DNA of 64,000 nucleotides from NCBI GenBank assembly GCA_010672925.1, contig JAAHFP010000002.1, positions 491,244-555,243 of the forward strand, read 5' to 3'. The notes beneath the pieces were generated by a model that saw only the letters and a program-made list of their open reading frames with translations, ran no database searches and had not been told where the DNA came from. Positions 18,302 to 26,910 of this stretch are shown here, in pieces (positions within the stretch are counted from its first letter, which is position 1; each line of letters starts with the position of its first letter). The position numbers and the translations under genes were made by a program. Origin of the DNA: Symploca sp. SIO1C2. GTDB lineage: Bacteria; Cyanobacteriota; Cyanobacteriia; Cyanobacteriales; Coleofasciculaceae.

Positions 18302-19033
18302 TCAGTTTCCGACAGGCGTGTAAGATCTAAGTTCAATAATTCCCCAGCAGGCATTGGTACCTTTGAATATGCCATCTCCTTCAAATAAATCACTTTTGTT
18401 ATAGGCAACTGTGATGTGAGGAGAAAAAGAATCTGGATCAAATTGGCTAGGTTCACCACCTTTGCGTGTGTAAAGTTCAAAAATAGCTCGTCGAATATCT
18501 ATTAAATCTTGGGACTTTACAATAATTGAATAAACAACATACATCTCCCCAGCTTTGAGCTTACGCTCTCTTCCCAAGCAGTAGATATCATATGTTGATT
18601 CCTGTATCCGCATCTGTTTGGCAATCTTGTTAATTTCTGCCATTGTGATGCCCGCAGGTTGTAAAATCCCCACAAATTCTGGAGGAGTAATTACAGTAAT
18701 ATGAGCTTCCTGTCGGTTGTGAAGAGTTGTCTGTGTCTTCGCTTCAATTTGTTTCCAGATATCTTTCGCAGGAGCATAGGGTACGTTCAAGCCCAACCAG
18801 TTACCATAGCTTTGTGGATTGTCTTGATCAACATGAATCTTGAAAGGAACTGAAGTAGTATCAAAGATTTCCTGATTAAGTTGGAATTGAGGTGTGTCTG
18901 ATCCCCCAAAGCCATAGGGTGTAACCTCTGGCATAATAATCCCTTGAGCATGAGCTACCTTTGGTATTATCGTCACGATGCTGATGAGCCATATCACCAG
19001 AAATAGGGAAAACTGAATTTTTTTCACAGACAT
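18302..19033 (-). CDS. Secreted 2H-phosphoesterase-like protein (Swiss Army Knife RNA repair-like)
   Basis: 243 residues. A Sec signal peptide occupies about the first 30 residues (KKIQFSLFLVIWLISIVT, cleavage after AHA). Two H-x-T motifs, EAHITVITPPEF and SPHITVAYNKSD, are spaced as in the 2H phosphoesterase superfamily, which acts on cyclic phosphates of RNA or nucleotides. Export to the periplasm or outside is unusual for an RNA-repair relative. I chose the ATG at 19033: it has AGGAGG seven bases upstream, and that site overlaps an earlier in-frame ATG at 19051. The substrate is unknown. Confidence 0.72.
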   Translation of the reverse strand: MSVKKIQFSLFLVIWLISIVTIIPKVAHAQGIIMPEVTPYGFGGSDTPQFQLNQEIFDTTSVPFKIHVDQDNPQSYGNWLGLNVPYAPAKDIWKQIEAKTQTTLHNRQEAHITVITPPEFVGILQPAGITMAEINKIAKQMRIQESTYDIYCLGRERKLKAGEMYVVYSIIVKSQDLIDIRRAIFELYTRKGGEPSQFDPDSFSPHITVAYNKSDLFEGDGIFKGTNACWGIIELRSYTPVGN

Positions 19034-19119
19034 TTTTATCCTCCTGAACATAACTTAGGAGTCTGTAATGAGTCAAAGCAGATCTAGCGGCTGAGTTCAC
19101 TTGTATAGCGAGAGAAGAG

Positions 19120-19217
19120 GGGAGCATCCCATTTTGGAAAAAACATTCTCAAAAAGACGACATAGCAAGGGTTTCAGCTATCTTGAAGTAGTCAACTCGC
19201 CAAAATGGGATGCTCCC
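19120..19217. repeat. 98-bp element with 18-bp perfect terminal inverted repeats
   Basis: GGGAGCATCCCATTTTGG at 19120-19137 is the exact reverse complement of 19200-19217. Related single ends appear at about 4610-4625 (AAAAATGGGATGCTCTC) and 930-945. It contains no gene and fits a small non-autonomous MITE. Confidence 0.8.
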
Positions 19218-19239
19218 GAGAAGAGAGCCAATACCATGA

Positions 19240-19857
19240 TCAATTATCAATCGTTGGGTCAACATACTTCCAATCAATCAATTGGGCTGAAGGTTTAGGT
19301 TCAAATGTCAGTGTTGTGATAGAACCATAATTTAGAGAGTTTTTATATATATCGGCTTTATTTGCAGGAGTACATTCTTTCTTTTCCGCCCAAAGTCTAA
19401 TAAATGCGATTAAGTCACCATGAGTTACTGCGATGACTTCTTGTGAGATGTGACCGGTACATATCCCCCGAATAAAAGCTAAGCCACGGCTGAGTACATC
19501 ATTCGGTTGTTCAAATTCTCGACTAGATCCAGTGTAAACATCAAAGTCTATCGCTTTAAGTTCATCAAGTGGTCTTCCATCATAGGGTGAGTGAACTTCA
19601 TTGAGAAGATCCGTAGTAAAGATGCTGCCTGAAGGTTGATTTTCTTTGATGATTTCTGCTGTTTGCTGGGTTCTGAGTTGTGGGCTCCGATAAATTGCGG
19701 CAATGGAGTTTTGTTGAAAATAGTCTTTGGTACAAGAAAGTTTTTCCCTTCCCAGATGGCTTAATGGAAAACCCATTAATCGACCATAATAAATATTGCC
19801 TGGATTGAAAACCTCACCATGGCGAACAAAATGTATAACTGTCCAATTTTCCGTCAT
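19240..19857 (-). CDS. Histidine phosphatase family protein
   Basis: 205 residues. The catalytic RHG motif is in IHFVRHGEVFNPGN (near residue 10); YRSPQLRTQQTAE carries the second phosphate-binding Arg, LLNEVHSPYDGRP the acidic residue, and AVTHGDLIAFI the second His. This is a phosphoglycerate-mutase-like phosphatase; substrates range from sugar phosphates to alpha-ribazole phosphate and cannot be inferred. I chose ATG 19857 (AGGAAATATA upstream) instead of a longer frame that adds 43 residues of no recognisable family sequence. Confidence 0.85.
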   Translation of the reverse strand: MTENWTVIHFVRHGEVFNPGNIYYGRLMGFPLSHLGREKLSCTKDYFQQNSIAAIYRSPQLRTQQTAEIIKENQPSGSIFTTDLLNEVHSPYDGRPLDELKAIDFDVYTGSSREFEQPNDVLSRGLAFIRGICTGHISQEVIAVTHGDLIAFIRLWAEKKECTPANKADIYKNSLNYGSITTLTFEPKPSAQLIDWKYVDPTIDN

Positions 19858-20639
19858 TATATTTCCTGAATTTCTCCGTTGGAATATAGGGCTGAAGGAC
19901 TTGAAGTCACTGGCGTTAAGCCCTCTTTGGCTAAGAACTAAGGGATCTCTCGTAACGTCCAGTGGGGGAATTGTTAAAAATACCAACTGCGCCCACGAGC
20001 CTATGCCTATGAGCTTGTCTGAAAGTGTAACAGACTTTTTTGACTCAGAAAAGAAATGTTTGCATTTGTTAAGAATATTTCACAACTGATCGGTTAGGGG
20101 GGTTCGATCGAACCAAAATGAGCAGATCAAGTTCGGTTATATTGCTTGTTAGCATTGCAATACGGAGACGCTCCAACAGCTAACAACTAAGTGCTCCCAT
20201 TGATGCAAAAACCTTGCACCTTCAGGGAAAATTGTCTGAGCACTTATTCCAGAATTATGTTAAAATTCCCTCTAGACAAGAAAAACTTAATAAGCTAAAA
20301 TTTAAGTAAGCATTGTCAAAACAATTCAAAATTCAAAATTATCAATTCAAAATTGAAGACAATTAGTGGGGGCTTGTACCCAGAATTAATCAATTCAAAA
20401 TTATCTTTTCCTACATTTTGAATTTTGAATTTTGAATTCAAAAAATGGTCAAAAAGATAAAATATCCTTGATAGGATTCTCTCCGATTAATGCCCACCTC
20501 ACCTTTCTCAAATCGCTAAATCCGGATTGGTGGGTAAAAATGGTTAGTTTATAAGCGATGGAACTTGTAAACTCTCTATGGAAAAAATTCATCTAAATCT
20601 ATAGTGTAAGTCCTGAATATTTAACAGGGAGAAGTTTGA
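19858..20639. other. Long intergenic region with short repeats
   Basis: No gene is visible in this 780-bp gap. It includes a 14-bp perfect palindrome GGTTCGATCGAACC at 20101-20114 and, at about 20320-20440, several copies of CAATTCAAAATT and its complement AATTTTGAATT that could fold on themselves. The palindrome could be an operator site, but nothing else supports that. Confidence 0.5.
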
Positions 20640-21983
20640 ATGAAGAAAATTTTGATTTGTTTTCTGTCTCTTGCTATTATTCTTGGATTTGTAGGAAATG
20701 CCCAGGCATTTACTCAGAGGGCAACCTACCAAATTCCTACCCAAATTACCACACCCCAAGAAATTTCCTTAGACAGTTTGCAAGATGCATTTGATGAATT
20801 CTCCTGGCAAATGTTTGTTGGCTTAAATTGGCCTGTTTTACCTAACGGTGCTCCTGATATTGAGAAAAAAATTGGGGAAACTGATGTTCCAGGTGTTTGG
20901 CAATTCTGGAAGGAAAACTATGACATCTTTTTACCTGATGGTTCCCTACCTCTCCCTTGGGGAGAACAGCAACCTCCACCGGCAATCTGTGAAGGGCAAG
21001 AGAATTTGTCAGTTATGCGTCAAATTGGCAAACGACCACTTCTACTGAACGCATCAATGCAACCTTTCAGAGACGGACCATTAATTGATCAAAATGGAAA
21101 TTATGCCCGATTTCAAATTTCCCTAAACCAAGTTATGTTCGACTATATCATGCATAACAGTTTATATAATAGGGAAGGACAGCAAGAATTCAAACATAGC
21201 GGAAACCAAGTCAATTTTCCTGAATTTCAGCCTGGTGAGAACAATAATCCTTACTCAGGTGATCCAGGAGCAATTATGGTGAAAACTTCCTGGAAAATAC
21301 TGGATAAAGGAGTAGGTGATGACCCTAATCAATTTCATGCTCAGAAAGTATTAATCTACACCCCTGCAGGTGAGGGGGTGAATGAATCTTGTGAAATAGG
21401 CCAGGTTGGTTTGGTAGGAATGCACATCGTTGCAAAACTTAAAAATCAACCCCAATGGACTTGGTCTACTTTTGAACATATTGCTAATGCCCCAACTCAA
21501 GGTATTACACCTCCTCTCCCAAGCTATTGGTTTTACAAAAAAGATTGCGATGATTGTCTTGCGGTAAATACCCAACCTCAACAACCTTGGAATCCCAATC
21601 AACCAGGAACTCCTGTTCAAGTTGTCCGCCAAACACCAATTGCCAATTCAACCCAAGCAATTAATACTTCCTGGCACAAGGCTTTAGCCGCTATCAATCC
21701 TGATTCAGTTTGGTTGAATTATCAATTGGTTAGTACCCAATGGCCAACTCAGCCCAATAACCCAGTAGATCCTAGTGGTAATCCAGCTCCCCCATTTCTA
21801 GCCAACACAACGTTAGAAACCTACATCCAAGGAAATACTCCCAATGTATCCTCAAGTTGCATCTTGTGTCATAACAATGCCACCGATACAACTGGTAGTT
21901 TCTCAGATTTCACCTTCACACTCAGCTTACCTGAAAGTATTCAAGAAGTACTCAAACCAAGCAGTAAGGGACAGACAAAATGA
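20640..21983 (+). CDS. Exported protein with a single C-terminal haem c motif; dehydrogenase partner
   Basis: 447 residues. The Sec signal peptide is about residues 1-23 (ILICFLSLAIILGFVGNAQA). A CxxCH motif, CILCH, lies at residues 407-411, which suggests covalent haem in the periplasm or lumen. There are also CDDC and other Cys residues. The bulk of the protein (SWQMFVGLNWP, FDYIMHNSLYN, WTWSTFEHIAN) is not one I recognise. Its stop overlaps the start of the next gene (ATGA), tying it to the small and large dehydrogenase subunits, so an electron-accepting role is likely. It is unlike the tri-haem beta subunit of classical FAD-dependent glucose dehydrogenase. SD AGGGAGAAG precedes the ATG. 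Confidence 0.72.
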   Translation: MKKILICFLSLAIILGFVGNAQAFTQRATYQIPTQITTPQEISLDSLQDAFDEFSWQMFVGLNWPVLPNGAPDIEKKIGETDVPGVWQFWKENYDIFLPDGSLPLPWGEQQPPPAICEGQENLSVMRQIGKRPLLLNASMQPFRDGPLIDQNGNYARFQISLNQVMFDYIMHNSLYNREGQQEFKHSGNQVNFPEFQPGENNNPYSGDPGAIMVKTSWKILDKGVGDDPNQFHAQKVLIYTPAGEGVNESCEIGQVGLVGMHIVAKLKNQPQWTWSTFEHIANAPTQGITPPLPSYWFYKKDCDDCLAVNTQPQQPWNPNQPGTPVQVVRQTPIANSTQAINTSWHKALAAINPDSVWLNYQLVSTQWPTQPNNPVDPSGNPAPPFLANTTLETYIQGNTPNVSSSCILCHNNATDTTGSFSDFTFTLSLPESIQEVLKPSSKGQTK

Positions 21984-22444
21984 CAGACAACAACAGCCTA
22001 GAAACATTCGTTGACCTGTCGGCGGCACTGACAGGATTTCCTCCCAAAACAATCGCACCACTTCTCGATCCCACTAATCTGAAGCAACTCTATTTCGATA
22101 AGATGAATGCTGAGATGTCTGATGAGCTTAACGAGATGAGTAACATCTACAAACAAATTGTTGGTTCACAATCTTTAAACCCAGACCTTGCTCAGCAGGT
22201 AGCTAACGAAATACTTAACAATCCAAATCTTTGTAATGCAGCTCAAGCACTCCTGAGACTTTGGTATTTAGGGAGTTGGAGTCAAACATCAGGAGATGAG
22301 CCAAGCATCGTGAGTCAAGAAGCTTATACCAACAGTTTGGTATGGCGCACAATCCAGGCTCATCCTATGGGATATTCCACATTTCACTATGGCCATTGGG
22401 GAGAGCAACCACCATCTCTGGAAAACTTTGTCGGTACATGGTGA
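21980..22444 (+). CDS. Small subunit of FAD-dependent sugar/sorbitol dehydrogenase type
   Basis: 154 residues. LSAALTGFPPKTIAPLLDP, then LRLWYLGSW and a C-terminal AHPMGYSTFHYGHWGEQPP resemble the gamma or small subunits of membrane-bound sorbitol, gluconate and glucose dehydrogenases. Those subunits normally carry a Tat signal and carry the catalytic subunit across the membrane. Here no twin-arginine or hydrophobic leader is visible: the protein begins directly with the folded-domain sequence. Start ATG overlaps the previous stop by four bases and the GMC subunit starts 38 bases downstream. Confidence 0.75.
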   Translation: MTDNNSLETFVDLSAALTGFPPKTIAPLLDPTNLKQLYFDKMNAEMSDELNEMSNIYKQIVGSQSLNPDLAQQVANEILNNPNLCNAAQALLRLWYLGSWSQTSGDEPSIVSQEAYTNSLVWRTIQAHPMGYSTFHYGHWGEQPPSLENFVGTW

Positions 22445-22482
22445 AAGAATGGATGGTAAAAGAATGAACAGGAGATTAAATC

Positions 22483-24351
22483 ATGAATAGTGAGCACTAT
22501 GACGTTGTTATCGTTGGTGCAGGTATCGCCGGTGCAATCCTGGCTAAGGTTCTGGGACAGAAAGGTAAGCGAGTGTTGATCTTAGAGGCAGGTGCAGGAA
22601 TTCCTCCCAGCCGAGAAGCTTACATGAAGTCTTTCTATCTCAATACCCTCAAAACCCCATCCTCTGCATATCCACCAGCAATTTCCCCAAGCCTCCCAAC
22701 TGAAGAGTTGCCTCTGCCTAGCAGACTAGCCACACCTCGTCCGACGATTCCGATGCTGTTTAAACGAGGCGAAAATGGTTTTGTCACGAAGGCACAGGAG
22801 AGCTATCTGCTACAGAAGGGACCTTTGCCTTTTGCCAGTACCTACGAGCGCATTGCAGGTGGAACAACGTGGCATTGGTTGGGAACGATGCTGCGTTTGC
22901 TTCCAGAAGATTTTCAGCTTAAAACCAAATACGGTATTGGCCGGGACTGGCCTATTTCCTACAATGAGCTTCAAGATTATTATCAACAGGCTGAAGCAGA
23001 AGTAGGAGTCGCAGCCACCAAAGCAGAGCAAGAGTACATGCTCCAAGACTTCCAACAAGATTATGAGTACCCCATGCCTGGTATTACTCAATCACTGGTA
23101 GATCATGCAGTTCAGGCATTGGATGGGTTCACCTATCCTGATAAATGTGCCAATGAGTCCTTCCCGCTCAAATTCCAGGTTGCACCAACACCGCAGGGCA
23201 GAAACTCTGTGCCATACCATGACAGGCGGACTTGTGCCGGTAACACCAACTGTATTCCCATATGTCCGATTCATGCTAAGTATGATGCAACCTCAACCCT
23301 CAAAGATGCTTTACAAACTGGCCATGTAACACTGCAACCACAGTCGGTTGCCTACAAAATAGAAGTGGATATTGAGACTGGGCTGGTTAGTGGCATCCGC
23401 TACAAGGGTTGGAGCCAACAGATTGATCCGAATCAGGGAGAGATTCAAGAAGGACTTGCTCAAGGAACAACTTATATCCTTGCAGCTCACGCTATTGAGA
23501 CGCCACGCTTGCTATTGCTCTCACGTAGCAACGAGTTTCCCAATGGTGTTGCGAATAGTTCAGGGCAAGTAGGGCGTAACCTGATGGATCATGTAATCTA
23601 TCTATCCTGGGGACTGACTAAAGATCCTGTTTATCCCTATCGTGGTCCGCTTTCAACATCAGGTATTGAAAGTGTGCGGGAAGGCGAATTCCGTAAATAT
23701 CGAGCCGCTTACCGCATTGAGATTGGCAATGATGGTTGGAATTGGGCAGCAGGAGATCCCACAACTACTTTTGAGACCCTTGTGGCAGGGAAACCGCCTA
23801 AGAACGCGAATATTAAACCTGAAGTGATTAACCCTGATGGCAGGCGGTATGCTGGACCAGAGTTGGTAAAAAAACTCAACAAGATTTACACTCACCAGCT
23901 TCGCCTGGGCTTTCTTATTGAACAACCTGCTGATCCATTTAATCGTGTTACCCTTTCAGCTGATTATAAAGATGGTTTGGGCTTAGCACGACCAGAAATA
24001 CACTACCAAATTGACGACTATTCAAAAGAAGGATTCGTGTCTGCCCGTTGCATTGCAAAGGCATTGTATCAGCAGATGGGTGCTCAAGATCAGACAACTC
24101 CTCCCAAAGCCGATAGCACCCAAAAGTTTGAGTACAAGGGAAAGGAATTTAACTTTTATGGTGCAGGTCATATCATTGGCACTACCATAATGGGTTCTAG
24201 TCCATCAGATTCTGTTGTTAATTCCCAACTCCAAAGCTGGGATCATGACAATTTGTACATTTGTGGCTCCAGTGTTTTCCCTGCTGAAGGAACAGCAAAC
24301 CCAACTGATACGATCGCTGCGCTTGCTTTTCGCTTGGCAGAAACATTGTAG
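22483..24351 (+). CDS. GMC-family FAD/Fe-S dehydrogenase, large catalytic subunit
   Basis: 622 residues. FAD-binding VVIVGAGIAGAILAKVL at residues 8-24 with LEAG at 34-37, GGTTWHWLG at about 127-134, and the GMC C-terminal catalytic region GAGHIIGTTIMG and ANPTDTIAALAFRLAE. A Cys cluster RTCAGNTNCIPICPI with C251, C257 and C261 has the same C-x5-C-x3-C spacing as the 3Fe-4S site of FAD-dependent glucose dehydrogenases (direct-electron-transfer type). It oxidises an alcohol or aldose and passes electrons through the cluster to a cytochrome. No export signal is seen. The gene ends inside a 28-bp palindrome. Confidence 0.85.
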   Translation: MNSEHYDVVIVGAGIAGAILAKVLGQKGKRVLILEAGAGIPPSREAYMKSFYLNTLKTPSSAYPPAISPSLPTEELPLPSRLATPRPTIPMLFKRGENGFVTKAQESYLLQKGPLPFASTYERIAGGTTWHWLGTMLRLLPEDFQLKTKYGIGRDWPISYNELQDYYQQAEAEVGVAATKAEQEYMLQDFQQDYEYPMPGITQSLVDHAVQALDGFTYPDKCANESFPLKFQVAPTPQGRNSVPYHDRRTCAGNTNCIPICPIHAKYDATSTLKDALQTGHVTLQPQSVAYKIEVDIETGLVSGIRYKGWSQQIDPNQGEIQEGLAQGTTYILAAHAIETPRLLLLSRSNEFPNGVANSSGQVGRNLMDHVIYLSWGLTKDPVYPYRGPLSTSGIESVREGEFRKYRAAYRIEIGNDGWNWAAGDPTTTFETLVAGKPPKNANIKPEVINPDGRRYAGPELVKKLNKIYTHQLRLGFLIEQPADPFNRVTLSADYKDGLGLARPEIHYQIDDYSKEGFVSARCIAKALYQQMGAQDQTTPPKADSTQKFEYKGKEFNFYGAGHIIGTTIMGSSPSDSVVNSQLQSWDHDNLYICGSSVFPAEGTANPTDTIAALAFRLAETL

Positions 24352-24375
24352 AGACGTTGCATGCAACGTCTCTAC
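24348..24375. repeat. 28-bp perfect palindrome (GTAGAGACG family), copy 1
   Basis: Arms GTAGAGACGTTGCA and its complement overlap the stop codon of the GMC gene. RNA from either strand would form a 12-13 bp hairpin. The same palindrome recurs at 38721-38748 and 47127-47154, and a variant at 56151-56178 and 57616-57643. Confidence 0.9.
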
Positions 24376-24420
24376 ACGATAATAACGGAGGTAGAATAGG
24401 GGGGTTTGGTATAACATATC

Positions 24421-25467
24421 ATGGTTCTTTCTACTGACCAGCGCGTTGCTATTTTGCTCCATGAAGGGATTCGTGGTAGTGGGGGGAAAACTGGTCTAAC
24501 GTTGTTACGCTATGGTAGATCACCAGTTGTGGCAGTAATTGACCGACAATCTGCCGGGGAGTCTTTATCGGAACTAACTGGCATTGACTGTGATGCTCCA
24601 ATTGTGGATTCAGTGGCTGCTGCCCTCTCCTATCAACCTGATGTCTTGGTAATTGGCGTTGCGATTAGTGGAGGTATACTCCCAGATACTTGGTGGCAGG
24701 ATGTAAAACAGGGGGTAGCAGCTGGATTGTCTTTGGTTAATGGTTTACATACCCCAATGGCTTCTGACCCTGAGTTACAGCAAATGCTCAAAGAGGGTCA
24801 AACCATTTGGGATATTCGTCAGGAACCACCGGGATTGGGTATAGGAAGTGCTAAAGCGCGATCGCTACCATGTCAGCGTATCTTGACTGTCGGTACTGAC
24901 ATGAGTGTGGGCAAAATGTCGGCAAGTATTGAGTTACACCAAGCAGCACAGCGCCAAGGGATAAGTTCCAAGTTCTTGGCAACTGGTCAGGCTGGTATCA
25001 TGATTACTGGCGAAGGCATACCTCTGGATACAATAAGAGTAGACTTTGCTGCTGGTGCAGTAGAACAAATGGTCATGGATGCTGGTAATAACTATGACTT
25101 GTTGATTGTGGAAGGGCAGGGTTCTCTTTTGCATCCGGGTTCAACAGCAACCTTACCTCTGATCCGGGGAACACAACCGACAGGATTTGTCTTAGTGCAT
25201 CGAGCAGACCAAACTCACATCCACCGTTTCCCTCATGTTCCCATTCCTCCCTTACCGGAAGTGATTCGGCTGTATGAAACGGTTGCCTACGCCGGTGGAT
25301 CCTTTGCTCCGACACCAGTAGTCGCGATCGCACTTAATACTGGTCACCTAGATCAAGCATCAGCAGAGGACACTATCAGGCAAGTAAAGTTAGAAACAGG
25401 ATTACCTTGTACTGATGTTGTGCGTTTTGGAGGTAATTTACTTGTAGGGGCAGTGATGGGGAGCTAA
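24421..25467 (+). CDS. dgcN: DUF1611 protein, D-glutamate N-acetyltransferase DgcN-like
   Basis: 348 residues. The N-terminal half is a Rossmann-like domain (VAAALSYQPDVLVIGVAISGG) and the C-terminal half has a P-loop-like RILTVGTDMSVGKMSASIEL, then VEGQGSLLHPGS and LALN-type segments typical of DUF1611. In characterised DgcN/DgcA pairs DgcN acetylates D-glutamate and the DgcA racemase converts the product. The DgcA-like gene is 6.5 kb upstream rather than adjacent, with a phosphoesterase, a phosphatase and the dehydrogenase cluster between. Cytoplasmic. Start ATG by family alignment. Confidence 0.78.
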   Translation: MVLSTDQRVAILLHEGIRGSGGKTGLTLLRYGRSPVVAVIDRQSAGESLSELTGIDCDAPIVDSVAAALSYQPDVLVIGVAISGGILPDTWWQDVKQGVAAGLSLVNGLHTPMASDPELQQMLKEGQTIWDIRQEPPGLGIGSAKARSLPCQRILTVGTDMSVGKMSASIELHQAAQRQGISSKFLATGQAGIMITGEGIPLDTIRVDFAAGAVEQMVMDAGNNYDLLIVEGQGSLLHPGSTATLPLIRGTQPTGFVLVHRADQTHIHRFPHVPIPPLPEVIRLYETVAYAGGSFAPTPVVAIALNTGHLDQASAEDTIRQVKLETGLPCTDVVRFGGNLLVGAVMGS

Positions 25468-25513
25468 GGTGATTTCTTCAGAAATAATGTACTGGCGTCG
25501 CACGGCTAAACAT

Positions 25514-25591
25514 GTAGGTTGGGTGGAACGTAGTGAAACCCAACGCAGCACGAGACCCTGTTGGGTTTCGCTATCGCTACACCCAACCTAC
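25514..25591. repeat. Inverted-repeat element with GTAGGTTGGGTG ends
   Basis: GTAGGTTGGGTG at 25514-25525 and its complement at 25580-25591, with inner AACCCAACG/GTTGGGTTTCG pairs. Relatives are at about 52290-52385 and 53560-53625. It lies between two convergent genes and would form a hairpin in both transcripts. Confidence 0.75.
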
Positions 25592-25616
25592 TTATTTCAG
25601 CATGTTAGGTGTGCCA

Positions 25617-26579
25617 CTATACTAACTTCAAATCTGGATAGCCAGCCATAAGATCATCAGCAGTCAAAGTATCCCCTTCAGCTTGTGGTGTCCAAAGAAT
25701 TTCCATAGCAAGTAAGCGCTCACTTGATAAGCCACCAATCATTTGCAAAGCTTGATTCAGTTCATCGGAATTGTTGATGGTGGGAAGTTCTAGTTTACCT
25801 GTAGCACCTACTACAATTGTCACCACAATATATTCACCTGCTGTTTCCGTCGCTAGTAGCTCCCCTCCTTTGTCAGATACCAATGTTTGGGTAGTGCTAG
25901 AACCTTCTGTTAACTGAGAATTAAAATTAGAGAGAGTTTCTTTCGTGAATTTACTGCGCTCAGTTAGTGCTAGTTGATTGAACTTAGCTTCTGCTGCTTC
26001 CAGATTAGTCTGCTGTGACTGAGTTCCTCCATAAACCCAGTATTCCGGGTGACGTAGTAAAGCCAGAGTAGACTCCTGTAGTACTTGTGCCCTACCTGTA
26101 GCAGAACCAGTATCAGCAGTAAGAGCTAACTCGTTTAGTTCTGGTTGTAGCTCACGAGCATTTGCCAACAGACCAACTTGCACACGAGCTACAGAAACCT
26201 TAGGATTATTGTAGCTGCTTATTTCACCACCATTACTGGCACTGCGGATACTCTTCACCAAAAAATTCGCGATCACCAGGAAAATTAGAATAGAGAATAA
26301 ACTCCCAAATCCACCTCCAAAACCAAAAAAAGGTAGAAGAAAGGGGAATCCAAATCCACCTCCTGGTGCATAATATCCGCCACCAACAGGTGCTCGGTAG
26401 CCGCCATTAGGAACTGAGTAGCTGCGACTAGGTACTCGGAAAGAACCGCCTCCAATCCTACCACCACTACGAGCTGCTAGGGCAGAACTCGCATTACCCA
26501 ATACTAAAGTCAAGATTAGCCCGAAGACCACCAAAGATTTCAAGAGTGGCTTGATAGCAGCAAAAATTTTTTTACTCAT
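25617..26579 (-). CDS. DUF1517 membrane protein
   Basis: 320 residues. A leader (LKSLVVFGLILTLVLGNASSALA, about 13-35) is followed by a Gly/Arg/Ser/Tyr-rich stretch (RSGGRIGGGSFRVPSRSYS, GGGYYAPGGGFG), a membrane segment (FSILIFLVIANFLVKSI), and the conserved cytoplasmic or stromal-type domain (VQVGLLANARELQPEL, TALALLRHPEYWVYG-like, VTIVVGATGKLELP). This is the DUF1517 family of cyanobacteria and plastids; function not established. Convergent with dgcN, with an inverted-repeat element between the two stops. Confidence 0.85.
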   Translation of the reverse strand: MSKKIFAAIKPLLKSLVVFGLILTLVLGNASSALAARSGGRIGGGSFRVPSRSYSVPNGGYRAPVGGGYYAPGGGFGFPFLLPFFGFGGGFGSLFSILIFLVIANFLVKSIRSASNGGEISSYNNPKVSVARVQVGLLANARELQPELNELALTADTGSATGRAQVLQESTLALLRHPEYWVYGGTQSQQTNLEAAEAKFNQLALTERSKFTKETLSNFNSQLTEGSSTTQTLVSDKGGELLATETAGEYIVVTIVVGATGKLELPTINNSDELNQALQMIGGLSSERLLAMEILWTPQAEGDTLTADDLMAGYPDLKLV

Positions 26580-26689
26580 AATGTTTTATTAAGTTTTTTT
26601 CCTTACATCTCTAATGTATCCCTACCCCTTGCCAGTAAGAATATCCACCTTGGAGAAATTACCCATGAGGATAGCCGTACTCATATCGC

Positions 26690-26795
26690 AATTCTTGCAT
26701 CCGTGAGGTACATCTCCCATTCCCAATTCCCCATTCCCAAAACCAATAGCGAATGGATACACCTCACAAGTATGAGAAACGCTATAGGATATTCA
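26690..26795. repeat. Second copy of the CTTGTGAGGTACATT element, inverted
   Basis: GTGAGGTACATCTCCCATTC then CCAATAGCGAATGG and CACCTCACAAGTATGAGAAA match the reverse complement of 2366-2470. It occupies the 330-bp gap between the DUF1517 gene and the His-rich protein gene. Nothing else is recognisable in the gap. Confidence 0.7.
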
Positions 26796-26910
26796 ATTGC
26801 TAATTTGGCAGTTCTAAGTTTTACAACTTGTCTTTTGACAGATTCAGTCACCAAATATATTATCCCATGGCCTAATAACCTATATTTGTTGAGAAAAACT
26901 GTTGGTCAAC

